Origin: Streptomyces sp. TLI_171
GTDB taxonomy: Bacteria > Actinomycetota > Actinomycetes > Streptomycetales > Streptomycetaceae
Reading direction: 5' to 3'
Length of the DNA stretch: 64,000 bases
NCBI RefSeq assembly: GCF_003610255.1
Contig: NZ_RAPS01000001.1
Location: forward strand, 5,979,001-6,043,000
The first letter of the stretch is position 1, and each line of letters begins with the position of its first letter. The notes under the pieces are model-generated. The model searched no databases and was not told the origin of the DNA. It saw only the letters and a program-made list of their open reading frames with translations. This document shows, piece by piece, positions 1 through 8,795 of this stretch. Position numbers and translations under genes: made by a program.

Positions 1-401
1 ACGGCGCCGTAACGGCGGTCGGGAGCGGTGACCACGCGCAGACTGGCCGCGCCGCCGGGCAGGTGCAGCAGGCCCTCGCGCACCGGACGCCGGGACGGCC
101 GGGCAAGCCAGACCAACTGCCCGCGCAGGCGCCGCAGCGCGTACCGGACGGCGATCGGGGCCCAGTCGGCGAGGGTGCGTCCCCGGTAGCGCAGGAGGAC
201 GACGGCGGCGACCGCGCCCCACAGGGGCAGCAGTTGGAGGGCGCCGACGACGCCGCGGGTGGTCAGGACGGCGAGCAGTACCAGGCCGGTGGCGGCGACG
301 GTGATCAGCTGGGAAACGCTCAGGCCGAGCAGGACGCCTCGGCGGCTGCGGTGCGGGAACTTCACCGACGCCGGGGCGTCGGGCTTCGGGGTGGAGGACA
401 T
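1..401 (-). CDS. SCO6880-family conjugation protein, N-terminal part (runs off window)
   Basis: Starts at ATG 401 and reads leftwards off the window edge; 133 codons are visible and no stop. The protein opens with a short polar stretch and the basic motif FPHRSRRGVLLG. Two hydrophobic segments follow (about residues 27-47 and 51-70), then the basic segment RYRGRTLADWAPIAVRY. This head with paired membrane helices is typical of the SCO6880 family, found in actinobacterial conjugation clusters where it plays a PrgI/VirB3-like role fused to later domains. It lies directly downstream of the SCO6881-like gene in the same direction, the usual order. No strong ribosome site is visible before 401, so the start is the best in-frame ATG rather than a proven one. 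Confidence 0.75.
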   Translation of the reverse strand, partial: MSSTPKPDAPASVKFPHRSRRGVLLGLSVSQLITVAATGLVLLAVLTTRGVVGALQLLPLWGAVAAVVLLRYRGRTLADWAPIAVRYALRRLRGQLVWLARPSRRPVREGLLHLPGGAASLRVVTAPDRRYGA

Positions 402-536
402 CGGGATTCCAGACGAAGGTGAGCGGGAGGTGGGCGGGGGCGCGGCGTTCTTCTGGAGGTCATGACCAGGGGCTCCTTCGAGGGGTGGCGCCGGGGCGGG
501 CCGAGGGCTTCGGCCCGCCCCGGGACGGCGCTGCGG

Positions 537-2069
537 TCAGGAACCGGACGCCGGGGGCTGGTGCGGGTAGACGAACCGGACCGGATCAGGTGAGGAACCT
601 CCGGCCGGGGACGGTCCGCTGCCCGGTGCTCCTTCCGGAGCCGGAACGGAAGCCGGAGCCGCACTGGGAGCCGAGGTCGCGGCCGGAGCCGGCGACGGGG
701 CCGATACGGAAGCCGGGGCCGCAGTGAGGGCCGGGGCTGGGGCGGGTGCGGAGGGGACGGAGGTGGACGGGCGCGTGATGGCGAGGCCGCTGGCAACCGC
801 TCCGGCCGGGGTCTCCGGTGCCTCGCCGCCGTCCGACGGTGCCGTCTCGCCGCTGCCCTGGTTGGAGGGGCGGGTGAGCAGGGCGGGGATGCCGGGTGGC
901 CGGGTGACCAGGGCGCGTCCGCGGTCGCCGGGGGCGTTCGGGTCCTCGCCGAAGCGGAAGGTGGTGGGCTGCTGGGCGGGGCCGGCGTCGATGCCCTCCT
1001 TGCTGAAGCGCCCGGTCGGATCGATCCCGCCGCCGGTGCTGTCGCCGCTACTCGTGCCGGGGACCTGGCCGGGGCCCTGCGGGGCGGGTGCGCCGGTGCC
1101 TGCCTGCATGGCGAGGCTGCCGGCGGTCTTCGCCGCCCCGGCGGCCACGGCCATGCCGGCGATGCCGGTGCGGTGCAGGTCGTCGTGGCCGCCGCCGTCG
1201 GTCGCCCAGTGGACGAACTTGTAGACGGCGTACGGGCACAGCAACACCAGCACCATGATCACCGTTCCGGCCATCATGTCGGACAGCGCGCCGAGCCCGT
1301 CCTTGGCGTCGGATTCGCCGATGGCCGCGACGCCGGTGATGAAGACGACCGTCATCAGCAGCTTGGAGACCACCAGGGTGGCGGTGGCCTCGATCCAGCC
1401 GCGCCGCCAGCGCTTGGCGACCTCCCAGCCGCCGCCGGCACCGGCGAACGAGGCGAGGACGACCAGGACCAGGACGCCGACCTTGCGGGCGACCATCACG
1501 CCCCAGTAGAGGAACGCGCCGATCGCGCAGCCGACCGCGACGAGCGCGGGGATCGCCCAGCCGAGTTGGAACATTGCGCCGAGCTCGGAGACCTTGATCA
1601 GGCGCCTGATCGCGTCGTCGATGCTGGTGCCCGCGGCCTTGAACAGCCCGGCGGAGACCGTGTCGACGACGGTGACGGCCACGGCGGTGAAGCTGATCGC
1701 TCCGAAGGAGAACAGCACGCCGGTCATCGTGCCCCAGGCCGCCTGGGCGAGCGCGCGTTCGTCCCGGCGCCAGGCGGCCAGCACCAGCTGCGCGCAGAAC
1801 GTGCCCACGGTGAGGATCAGGCCGATCACCATGACCAGCTCGTAGTTGGCCCTGAACCAGGGGGCGTTGAGGTTGATGGCGGTGGTCTCGTCCACCGCCC
1901 GCGAGGCCAGGTCGACGGCGCTGGAGGCCAGCTCGCCCATGGACTTGGCGATCCACGCGCCGATGCCGTCGGTGATGGACTTGCCCGGGTTCGACACGAA
2001 GCTGACCGCGTCGACCACGTTGCAGACCTGGCCCATCAGGGGGATGTCGCAGACGCCCACGGAGGGCAC
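537..2069 (-). CDS. SCO6881-family polytopic membrane protein of conjugation module
   Basis: 510 codons. The N-terminus carries the family hallmark of paired cysteines (VCDIPLMGQVCNVVDAV). An amphipathic region and about six hydrophobic helices follow between residues 90 and 300. The last 180 residues are low-complexity Pro/Ala/Ser/Gly with no recognisable domain and probably face outside the membrane core. The family is comparable to TrbL/VirB6-type channel proteins and sits beside SCO6880 and DUF6112 genes in actinobacterial integrative elements and plasmids. Here it is preceded by the anchored protein ending at 2083 and followed by the SCO6880-like gene, so the genes probably form one operon. 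The long disordered tail is longer than I would expect for the core family and is probably variable. Confidence 0.75.
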   Translation of the reverse strand: MPSVGVCDIPLMGQVCNVVDAVSFVSNPGKSITDGIGAWIAKSMGELASSAVDLASRAVDETTAINLNAPWFRANYELVMVIGLILTVGTFCAQLVLAAWRRDERALAQAAWGTMTGVLFSFGAISFTAVAVTVVDTVSAGLFKAAGTSIDDAIRRLIKVSELGAMFQLGWAIPALVAVGCAIGAFLYWGVMVARKVGVLVLVVLASFAGAGGGWEVAKRWRRGWIEATATLVVSKLLMTVVFITGVAAIGESDAKDGLGALSDMMAGTVIMVLVLLCPYAVYKFVHWATDGGGHDDLHRTGIAGMAVAAGAAKTAGSLAMQAGTGAPAPQGPGQVPGTSSGDSTGGGIDPTGRFSKEGIDAGPAQQPTTFRFGEDPNAPGDRGRALVTRPPGIPALLTRPSNQGSGETAPSDGGEAPETPAGAVASGLAITRPSTSVPSAPAPAPALTAAPASVSAPSPAPAATSAPSAAPASVPAPEGAPGSGPSPAGGSSPDPVRFVYPHQPPASGS

Positions 2070-2082
2070 CTCCTTCGTGGTG

Positions 2083-2787
2083 TCAGGGCGCCACGGACGG
2101 CATCACGCCGACCAGGGAGCAGGGGCGGTCGGGACGGCACTGCACGGCGAGGGTGACCGAGCGGTCCTCGGCACCGCCCTGGGGCGAGCCGTTCCAGGCG
2201 ATGGACTGCTTGCCGGAGACGGTCACCGCGTACACGTACGCCTGGGTGATCGCCCCCGGATCGGCCTGCAGCGCCCGGGTGAAGGACTCGGGGAAGTGCG
2301 CCTCGGCCGCGCTCCCGGTGGCGTACTGCCCGGAGTCGGCCATCCGCCCCCACAGCACCGGAGAAGGCACCAGGTGGTCCACCGAAGCCGGGTCGGCCAG
2401 CTCCTGCTCGGGCGTCAGCCACCGGTGCAGGGCGGCCACCAGCTCGGGCTGCGAGTACGCCCGGGTGTCGTACGACCACAGCGCCACCGCCGCGGCCTTC
2501 CCGAACGCGATCGGGTCGTGGGTGTCCGGCGGCACCGGCAACGTCGTCCCGTCACCAGAAAGCGGGGACGGCGAAGCCGGGGCGGAAACCGGAGACGAGG
2601 ACGGACTCGGCTCCGCGGACGGGCGGTTGGACGGAGTGCGGCCGTCGCGGGTGAAGTAGGAGAACAGTCCGGCCAGCGCGACGAGCGCCACCAGGACCAC
2701 GGTGCCCAGCAGCGCCCGGCGGCGCACGAGGGCGCCGCCGGACATCCCGCTGCGGGCAGCAGAGGAGTTCAAGGAACGTTTCTGCAC
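2083..2787 (-). CDS. Membrane-anchored protein of conjugation module
   Basis: Start taken as GTG 2787, two bases after the stop of the DUF6112 gene, which suggests translational coupling; ATG 2745 is a possible alternative. The product has a short basic head, one membrane helix (about residues 18-40, LLGTVVLVALVALAGLFSYF), a Ser/Pro-rich linker and an outward-facing domain of about 150 residues ending QCRPDRPCSLVGVMPSVAP with two cysteines. I do not recognise a named domain. The position between DUF6112 and SCO6881-like genes, together with the topology (single N-terminal anchor, periplasmic-side globular part), fits a VirB8/TrbF-like or conjugation-coupled accessory protein. That role is an inference from context only. 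Confidence 0.65.
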   Translation of the reverse strand: MQKRSLNSSAARSGMSGGALVRRRALLGTVVLVALVALAGLFSYFTRDGRTPSNRPSAEPSPSSSPVSAPASPSPLSGDGTTLPVPPDTHDPIAFGKAAAVALWSYDTRAYSQPELVAALHRWLTPEQELADPASVDHLVPSPVLWGRMADSGQYATGSAAEAHFPESFTRALQADPGAITQAYVYAVTVSGKQSIAWNGSPQGGAEDRSVTLAVQCRPDRPCSLVGVMPSVAP

Positions 2788-2789
2788 GG

Positions 2790-3098
2790 CTACTTGACCT
2801 GCGTTCCGAGGGTGGAGAAGAAGGCGACGACGCCGTTGGCCGCGCCGAGCAGCAGGGCCGCGCCGGCGGAGACGAGCACGCCCTTCTTGCCGTTGGCCTC
2901 GGCCTGGTGGCCGCCGGAGTGGTGGCCCCAGGCCCACACGCCGGCGCTCACCGCGAGCGCTCCGACGACCGCGATGATGCCGAACAGGTTGATGGAGCCC
3001 ATCACCTGCTTGAGGACGGACAGTCCGGGAAGGCCGCCCTCGTTGGGGGAGATCCCCGGGTCGTACGCGAGCTGGATGGCCTTGTCGGCGAAGTACAT
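2790..3098 (-). CDS. DUF6112-family small membrane protein
   Basis: 102 codons from ATG 3098, with a GGAG ribosome site in the preceding bases. The sequence has the DUF6112 pattern: ISPNEGGLPGL near residue 15, a first helix (about 35-55, FGIIAVVGALAVSAGVWAWG), a glycine/basic turn and a second helix (about 72-93, GVLVSAGAALLLGAANGVVAF). Two-helix proteins of this shape resemble VirB2/TrbC pilin-like subunits of type IV secretion systems. In actinomycetes they lie next to SCO6880/SCO6881 genes, as here. The gene ends in TAG, and the next gene starts two bases further on. Confidence 0.8.
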   Translation of the reverse strand: MYFADKAIQLAYDPGISPNEGGLPGLSVLKQVMGSINLFGIIAVVGALAVSAGVWAWGHHSGGHQAEANGKKGVLVSAGAALLLGAANGVVAFFSTLGTQVK

Positions 3099-3184
3099 GG
3101 GGGGACTCCAAGGAGAATCCGGGCACCCCGAAGGCGCACCGGATGAACAGGGGAGAAGAGGGGAGGGGAGGGGAGAAGCGCCGG

Positions 3185-4405
3185 TCAGACGATTCGGCGG
3201 GCCGCGAGAATCTGCGGCTGCCACTCGGCGAGGGTCGAGATCTTGACCACGTCGCCGGTGTGCGGGGCCTGCACCACGAGGCCGCCGCCGATGAACATCC
3301 CGACGTGCTCGGGCACGGCGGCCGTCCCGGTGGTGAACAGCAGGTCGCCCGGCTTCAGGGCGTTGAAGGGCACGGCGGTGCCCTCGTTGACCTGCGTGTA
3401 GGTGGTCCGGGTCAGGGTGACCCCGGCCGCCTTGTAGGCCATCTGCATCAGCGACGAGCAGTCGCAGCGGCCCATCGGGTCGGCGCCGTGCGAGTCCTCG
3501 CAGCTGCCGCCCCACTGGTAGGGGGTGCCGAGTTGGCCGAGCGCCCAGCGGATCGCGGTCTGCACCTGCGGCGGAGCGTCGGCCGGAATCGTGTACCCCT
3601 CGGGCAGGGTGCCCGGCGGGATCGTCCCGAAGCCGCTGCCGTCGCCGCCCGCGGTCGAACACCCGCCACCCGCAGCTAGAGCGGCGCTGGGCGAGGCGTC
3701 CGGCGACGGCGAGGCAGCCGAACCCGGGTTGGTGCCGGGTTCGAGGAGCGGGGCGATGGCCTGCTGCAGCGCCGTCGCCAGCGGCTCCCACTTGGCGTAG
3801 GCGTCCGGGTAGCCGCTGCGCTGCACCGCCTGCGCGGCCTGGGTGACCGTCATCGACTGCCAGCCGGAGACCTGCTGGAGCGCCTCGTAGAACTTCGTCG
3901 AGGCGTACACCGGCTGCATGATCTGCTCCGGCGTGCCCCAGCCCTGCGAGGGCCGCTGCTGGAACAGCCCCAACGAGTCGCGGTCGCCGTAGTCGAGGTT
4001 GCGCAGACCGCTTTCCTGCAGCGCGGTCGCCAGCGCGACGACCTGCCCGCGGACGGGAATGTGCATCGCGACGCCGGTGGCCTGGATCGTCTTCGCGTTG
4101 GGGATCTGCTCGTCCGGCTTGTCCAGCCCGGAGACGGTCGGCGCACCCAGCGGGTTGGAGCCGTCCAGGATCGACTTCACCTGGGCCGCGACGGCGGCGG
4201 TATCCACAGCCTGTGGATCACCGCCCGGGGTGCAGGTGGTGGCCTGAGCACCTCCGGCGGCGACCACCACCAGCGGCAGCGCCAGGGCCAGCGGCCCGGC
4301 CGCGACCAGGGAGACGAGCAGACCCGCGGACTTCTTCACCGCCGCCGCTGGGCGCAACGGACGCCCAGGACGGTCGGGGTGGACGGGCGGGGCGGGGGAA
4401 GGCAC
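3185..4405 (-). CDS. NlpC/P60 cell-wall hydrolase with lysozyme-like N-terminal domain
   Basis: 406 codons. After a Pro/Arg-rich head comes a membrane or signal segment (about residues 27-50). A transglycosylase-like helical domain follows (about 60-220) with QESGLRNLDYGDRDSLGLFQQRPS. A Ser/Pro linker leads to a C-terminal NlpC/P60 domain (about 275-406). The catalytic cysteine lies in CDCSSLMQMAY (about Cys316) and the histidine in PEHVGMFIG. Proteins with this two-domain build open the peptidoglycan locally during conjugative DNA transfer (VirB1-like role). It is the first gene of the minus-strand conjugation cluster seen here. It may instead start at an internal methionine or valine, because the first 22 residues look non-native. 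Confidence 0.85.
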   Translation of the reverse strand: MPSPAPPVHPDRPGRPLRPAAAVKKSAGLLVSLVAAGPLALALPLVVVAAGGAQATTCTPGGDPQAVDTAAVAAQVKSILDGSNPLGAPTVSGLDKPDEQIPNAKTIQATGVAMHIPVRGQVVALATALQESGLRNLDYGDRDSLGLFQQRPSQGWGTPEQIMQPVYASTKFYEALQQVSGWQSMTVTQAAQAVQRSGYPDAYAKWEPLATALQQAIAPLLEPGTNPGSAASPSPDASPSAALAAGGGCSTAGGDGSGFGTIPPGTLPEGYTIPADAPPQVQTAIRWALGQLGTPYQWGGSCEDSHGADPMGRCDCSSLMQMAYKAAGVTLTRTTYTQVNEGTAVPFNALKPGDLLFTTGTAAVPEHVGMFIGGGLVVQAPHTGDVVKISTLAEWQPQILAARRIV

Positions 4406-4918
4406 GGCTGTGCCAGGGCGCGCTGCATCGCAGCAACTCCTCGGGGTGTTGTAGGAGGACGCGGTGCCGGCCTCTCGTGCGAAGAAGTCGCCGGCACCGC
4501 GCCGGTAGTGAAACCGCCCTCAAGGCGGGCCCGGGTCAAGGGAGTTCGCAGCTCCCGGACGCCGGTCTCGGATCATGCGCGGCAGCCGGCCGCGCTCGTA
4601 ATCTCAGCCCGAACACGAGGTCTCCTGGAACGAAGGGGATAGGGGGAGGCGGGCCCGCGAAGTCTCCCGCTGGACGGGGCAGCACGGACCAACACGAGCC
4701 GTCCCGGACCGAGTTGACCCTGCGGCCCGGTTGGCATGGCGAGACAGTAAACGCCAAGTCCGGCCGCACCAAACGACCCCTCACCAGGCCCGGAACCCTC
4801 CCGGCCGCCGTTAGGTGTGGCCGTCCTTTCCGGCTACCGTCCCGGCCATCCCCCCGTCCCGCGGTGGCCGCCGGGCACCGCAGGACGGGGATCCACCCCC
4901 GCCCCGAGAAAGACCGCC
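4406..4918. other. Divergent intergenic region
   Basis: About 510 bases between the NlpC/P60 gene (minus) and the methyltransferase gene (plus). It must hold both promoters. I see no convincing ORF, strong hairpin or repeat in it; overlapping ORFs are high-GC shadows. Confidence 0.5.
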
Positions 4919-5674
4919 ATGACCGACAGCACCTTCACCCTCCACCGCGGCGACGCCCTCACCGTCCTGAAGACCCTCCCCGACGAGAGCGTCAACGCCG
5001 TCATCACCGACCCCCCGTACAACTCGGGCGGCCGCACCAGCTCCGAGCGCACCGGCCGCGACGCCCGCGCCAAGTACGTCACCAGCGGCTCCGCCCACGA
5101 CCTGCAGACCTTCCCCGGTGAGAACCGCGACCAGCGCTCCTACCGCTCCTGGCTGACCGAACTGCTCACCGAGTCCTACCGGGCCAGCACCGAGCACGCC
5201 GTGGCCGTGGTCTTCTCGGACTGGCGCCAGGAGCCGACCACCAGCGACGCGCTGCAGATGGCCGGCTGGACGTGGCAGGGCACCATCCCGTGGATCAAGC
5301 CCGCCAGCCGCCCGCGCAAGGGCGGCTTCAAGCAGTCCGCCGAGTTCGCCCTCTGGGGCGTCAAGGGCACCCTCGACAAGAGCCGGGCGATCTACCTGCC
5401 CGGCCACTTCATCGCCAGCCAGCCCCGCAAGGACCGCGTCCACATCACCCAGAAGCCCCTGGAGGTCATGCAGCAGATCGTCCGGATCTGCCCCGAGGGC
5501 GGCACCGTCCTCGACCCCTTCACCGGCTCCGGCTCCACCGGCATCGCCGCCCTGCGCGAAGGCCGCAACTTCGTCGGCGTCGAACTCTCCCCCCACTACG
5601 CGGACATCGCCGAACAGCGCCTGCGCGCCGAACTCACCCAGGACGACTTCGTCCTCGCCGGACCGGAGGCATGA
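4919..5674 (+). CDS. Beta-class DNA methyltransferase (N4-cytosine/N6-adenine)
   Basis: 251 codons from ATG 4919. The order of motifs is catalytic TDPPYNSGG (residues 30-38) first, then a central target region, then HITQKPLEVM and the SAM-binding motif DPFTGSGSTGIAA near residue 200. This order defines the beta class. The product methylates an amino group of adenine or cytosine in DNA; the site cannot be read from sequence. At 251 residues it is compact, like plasmid- and phage-borne orphan methyltransferases. No adjacent restriction subunit is in the same operon. A nuclease-like gene faces it across a terminator, and their pairing is only a possibility. It may also be an anti-restriction function of the neighbouring conjugation module. 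Confidence 0.88.
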   Translation: MTDSTFTLHRGDALTVLKTLPDESVNAVITDPPYNSGGRTSSERTGRDARAKYVTSGSAHDLQTFPGENRDQRSYRSWLTELLTESYRASTEHAVAVVFSDWRQEPTTSDALQMAGWTWQGTIPWIKPASRPRKGGFKQSAEFALWGVKGTLDKSRAIYLPGHFIASQPRKDRVHITQKPLEVMQQIVRICPEGGTVLDPFTGSGSTGIAALREGRNFVGVELSPHYADIAEQRLRAELTQDDFVLAGPEA

Positions 5675-5716
5675 GCATGAGAACCCCCGGAACCCCCAGC
5701 AGCCGCAGACGCGAAA

Positions 5717-5747
5717 GGGCGGCCGGAGCACCACGCTCCGGCCGCCC
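5717..5747. terminator. Bidirectional hairpin terminator
   Basis: Perfect 13-bp inverted repeat (GGGCGGCCGGAGC, loop ACCAC, then its complement) between two convergent genes: the methyltransferase on plus and the DUF5655 protein on minus. Its position and symmetry fit a shared terminator. Confidence 0.75.
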
Positions 5748-5762
5748 TCGCCGTCCGGCCGG

Positions 5763-6695
5763 TCAGACCTCCTGGATGGCCCGCTCGACCAGCACCGCCG
5801 CCTTCGCCAGGTCCGCCAGCGAGGCGATCCGCACCTCCAGGTCACCGGTCCCCAGATGGCCGATGCCGCGCATGTCGCGCGTGAAGCCCTCCTCCAGCTC
5901 CACCGTGTCCGGGTCCAGCGGCAGGTACACCAGCAGCGCCCGATGCGAAGCGGACGGCCGGAAGACCACCGACGCCACGTTCCGCAGCCGCCGGTAGGCC
6001 ACGTAGTGCTTGAGCTGAACCGTCTCCACCTCGCCCGACGCGGTCAGCACCTCGTCCAGCTCCCCGTACAGCTCCCGCAGGCACTCCGGCACTTCCACCG
6101 AAGCCGGCACCACGGCCACCTCGACGGCCTCCGCCACCGCGGGCGCGCTCGTCTGGCGCCGGGCCGGCGCGCTGGTAGGGGCGACGACCGGCTCGACCAG
6201 CTGCAGGCTCAGCAGCCCGCCGTCGAAGACCCGGTAGCGCACCAGCTCGATCGGCCAGCGCCGACCCAACTCGCCGACCGTCACCCGGTCGTGCCACGAG
6301 TACCCGGCCGCCACACACAGCGCCCGGGGAGAGCGCCAGTCGACCGACGCAACGGCCGCCTCGCCCAGCTTCTCCCGCACCAGCGACTCGAACTCCAGAC
6401 GGCTGCTCTTCAACCACGTCAGGTACGACAGCGCCTGCGACACGACCCCGCTGTCGGCGCCCTTCTTGAACTCCACCACCACCGGCACGCCGTTCTCGTC
6501 CAGCCCCAGCGAGTCCACCCGCCCACGGTGCCACGGCCCCGTCGGGTACTCCGACGCCAGGAACCGGATACCCAGCATCCGCTCCATCCCGGCCTCCACC
6601 CGGCGCTGCAGCTCCACCTCCAGCGCTACCGTCGAGCCCTGCAGCTCCACGTCCCGGCCGTCCGCCCCGAGCCGGAACACCTTCAAGTCGCTCAC
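5763..6695 (-). CDS. NucS-like/DUF5655 nuclease-fold protein
   Basis: 310 codons from GTG 6695, preceded by a purine-rich AAGGGGG. The N-terminal half has the signature of PD-(D/E)XK-type folds: RVDSLGLDENG supplies the aspartate, VVVEFKKG gives the E-x-K pair, and SQALSYLTWL provides a helix with glutamine, as in NucS/DUF91-like proteins. The C-terminal third (about residues 205-310) matches the DUF5655 pattern (YVAYRRLRNVASVVFRPS...LLVYLPLDPD). Such proteins are seen in mobile and defence contexts; actual DNA cleavage is not shown for this one. It converges on the DNA methyltransferase with a terminator between them, so a shared restriction-type role cannot be excluded, but separate transcription argues against an operon. 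Confidence 0.8.
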   Translation of the reverse strand: MSDLKVFRLGADGRDVELQGSTVALEVELQRRVEAGMERMLGIRFLASEYPTGPWHRGRVDSLGLDENGVPVVVEFKKGADSGVVSQALSYLTWLKSSRLEFESLVREKLGEAAVASVDWRSPRALCVAAGYSWHDRVTVGELGRRWPIELVRYRVFDGGLLSLQLVEPVVAPTSAPARRQTSAPAVAEAVEVAVVPASVEVPECLRELYGELDEVLTASGEVETVQLKHYVAYRRLRNVASVVFRPSASHRALLVYLPLDPDTVELEEGFTRDMRGIGHLGTGDLEVRIASLADLAKAAVLVERAIQEV

Positions 6696-6865
6696 CCAAC
6701 GGCCCCCTTCGTACGAGCGTGCGAGGAGACCAATCGAAAACAGCAGCCCTATATTCCGCTTCGGCGCACGGTTCGGAGGTCAGCGCGGGCATTACTGCCG
6801 GCCCGATGCAGCCTCAACGTCGCAAATTGGATGCGCCAACCACCGGTCCGTCCTATGGTGCGGCG

Positions 6866-8362
6866 GTGGCAAACAACAGCAGTTCCGCCCGCACGCGCCG
6901 ATACCGACGGTCCTCGATCGACTACAAGGCCGACGTGCCTGGTTGGGAGAACCTCGGCCCGCTGGGCAGCATCGACAGCAAGGAGTTCGTTCGGCGCGTC
7001 AGGAACTTCAGCACCGGCGAAGAGGCGGTGCTGAAGTACCTCGACAACAGGAAGCTCAACGCTGCGAACCGCCGCAACCGCTTCCACTCCGAGGCCAGGG
7101 AGATGCAGTAGCTGAGCGGCATGCCCGGGGTACTGCCCGTTCTCGCCATCGACACCTCCCATGGGCTCGAACCGCAGTGGTACGTAATGCCCCTGGCGGT
7201 CGGCCTGGCCGACCACCTGGACCAGGCCAGCACGCTTCAGGAGATCGTGGCACCGTTCCTCGATCTGGCCGACACGCTCGCCGCCCTGGCCGAGCACCGG
7301 GTCTTCCACCGCGACATCAAGCCGGACAACCTGTTCTGGCACGCGGGCCGGGCGGTCCTCGCGGACTTCGGCATCGCCTACTGGGGCCAGGCCGGACCGA
7401 CCAAGCCGGTCGAGAAGATCGGCCCGATGGGCTTCCTCGCCCCCGAGATGTTCACCGCGGGCGGCCTGTCCGGGGAGATTGGCAGCAAGGCCGACGTCTA
7501 CAGCCTCGCCCAGACCCTGTTCGTCGCCGCACGACGGGAAGGCCCCTACCCTCCCGGCGGCACGCTGTGGTCGAGTGCCGACGAGTTCCACCTGCCCAAC
7601 TGGCAGAATCCCCGCACCAAGAACGGCTCACCAATGAGCACTCTGCTCAGAGTCCTCCAGGCCGCCACCCGCATCGACCCCGCAGCCAGGTTGACCATGG
7701 CCGAGTTCGCCCGCCAACTGCGCAGCTGGCTCGAACTGATGGACAGGGTGCAGCTGACGGAAACCCAACCACACGCGATGCGGCTCACCCGCTGGGGGAC
7801 GACACGCGAGGCCCAGTTCCTCCTCACCTCCGAACGCAGAGCTGGCGGCGAGGTGTTCCACATGGCATCGAAGGTCGCACAACATCTTGGAGTGCGCACG
7901 CCAGGTGTCACTGGATCGCGCGGGCCATTTCTTGAGCGGGCCTCCTGGAGGAACTGGCTAGGAAGCTACGACTGGCCGGTTGACGACCCGGAGACCTACT
8001 TCAGCGACGACAGCGGCCCGCTCCGACCGACCGGGCATTCGACGACCCTGATCGAGGACCAGGCAGGAACCACCCGGGTAGTGCTGGCTGCGGTGGCCGT
8101 CCGGAACGACGCCTCGTTCTTCGCCGAGATCCACACACTCCGCGACGGCGAATGGGCCTTGGAGTGGCAGAGCGGGTACTCACCCTGGAGCGCCCCGGGC
8201 CTGCCCTGGGCCCGGCAGATCGTGGACGGTCTCGCTCAGTCGGCCATGGGCCGTCTGCCGGGCGTCCCTCGGCCGGGTAGGCGGGTCGGCATTGCCCCTG
8301 GGACGGCCCGTAGGCCCGTGCCTTCTGATCCGTCCCGCCTTCCGATCGAGCATGACGTGTGA
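6866..8362 (+). pseudogene. Ser/Thr protein kinase interrupted by in-frame TAG
   Basis: One reading frame from about GTG 6866 (upstream ATGs at 6806 or 6719 are alternatives) to 8362 encodes a Hanks-type kinase. It has the ATP-lysine in AVLKYLD, the catalytic loop HRDIKPDNLF, ADFGIAY, LAPEMF and a C-terminal extension of about 200 residues of unknown role. The frame is cut by a single TAG at 7109-7111, inside the alphaC/beta4 region (EAREMQ, stop, LSGMPGVLPVLAI). Reading resumes in the same frame with an excellent match to kinases, so this is a point nonsense change (probably CAG to TAG), not two genes. The downstream part alone lacks the ATP-binding lysine and would not be an active kinase. 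The N-terminal 20 residues are basic and no membrane helix is seen. It may be a recent pseudogene or a sequencing error. Confidence 0.75.
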
Positions 8363-8655
8363 TGTAAATCACTACATGAGATCCTCTTGGGGGCTGTCTC
8401 TCACACGCCTCTCACGGACTGGGTGTCACGAGGCAGTATCGGGCGTCATGACTGGGAGAGAAGGGTTACGACAGCAGACACGTCCGCCGCGAGCTGACCC
8501 GCCGTCGGATCCTGCCCGTGACCTCCCGCCGAAGCGCCCGACATCCGCGGCCTCGGCAAGCTCCGCTACGTCATCGAGCAGACCTTCGCCCTGCTCCACC
8601 AGTTCAAGCTCCTCGCCATTCGATGGGAACGCCGCCTCGACCTCCACGACTCACT

Positions 8656-8792
8656 GAGCTCTTTCAACTCGGCCACCGATCAGGTGACAGCGCGGGCGCA
8701 CGGGGGTGCGCCCGCTGGCGAGATCCGGCAGGTCGAAAGCCTGTCAACGGCAGTCGGTTCACCACTCGTCCGGGGCGCCGTTGAAAGAGCTC
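8656..8792. mobile_element. 137-bp MITE, copy 1
   Basis: Starts GAGCTCTTTCAAC and ends with its exact inverse GTTGAAAGAGCTC. The interior has a 9-bp stem (GCGGGCGCA with its complement) and no ORF. It is nearly identical, with two substitutions, to 13283-13419. The left flank is ACT and the right flank AGT, followed at once by an IS whose far side is again ACT. It is therefore probably a non-autonomous element inserted with 3-bp duplications. Confidence 0.8.
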
Positions 8793-8795
8793 AGT

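Noticed and set aside
1173..3246. Long plus-strand ORFs opposite the conjugation genes
   Set aside because: High-GC shadows, with Arg/Gly/Asp-rich composition and no domain. The minus-strand frames have membrane helices and family motifs.
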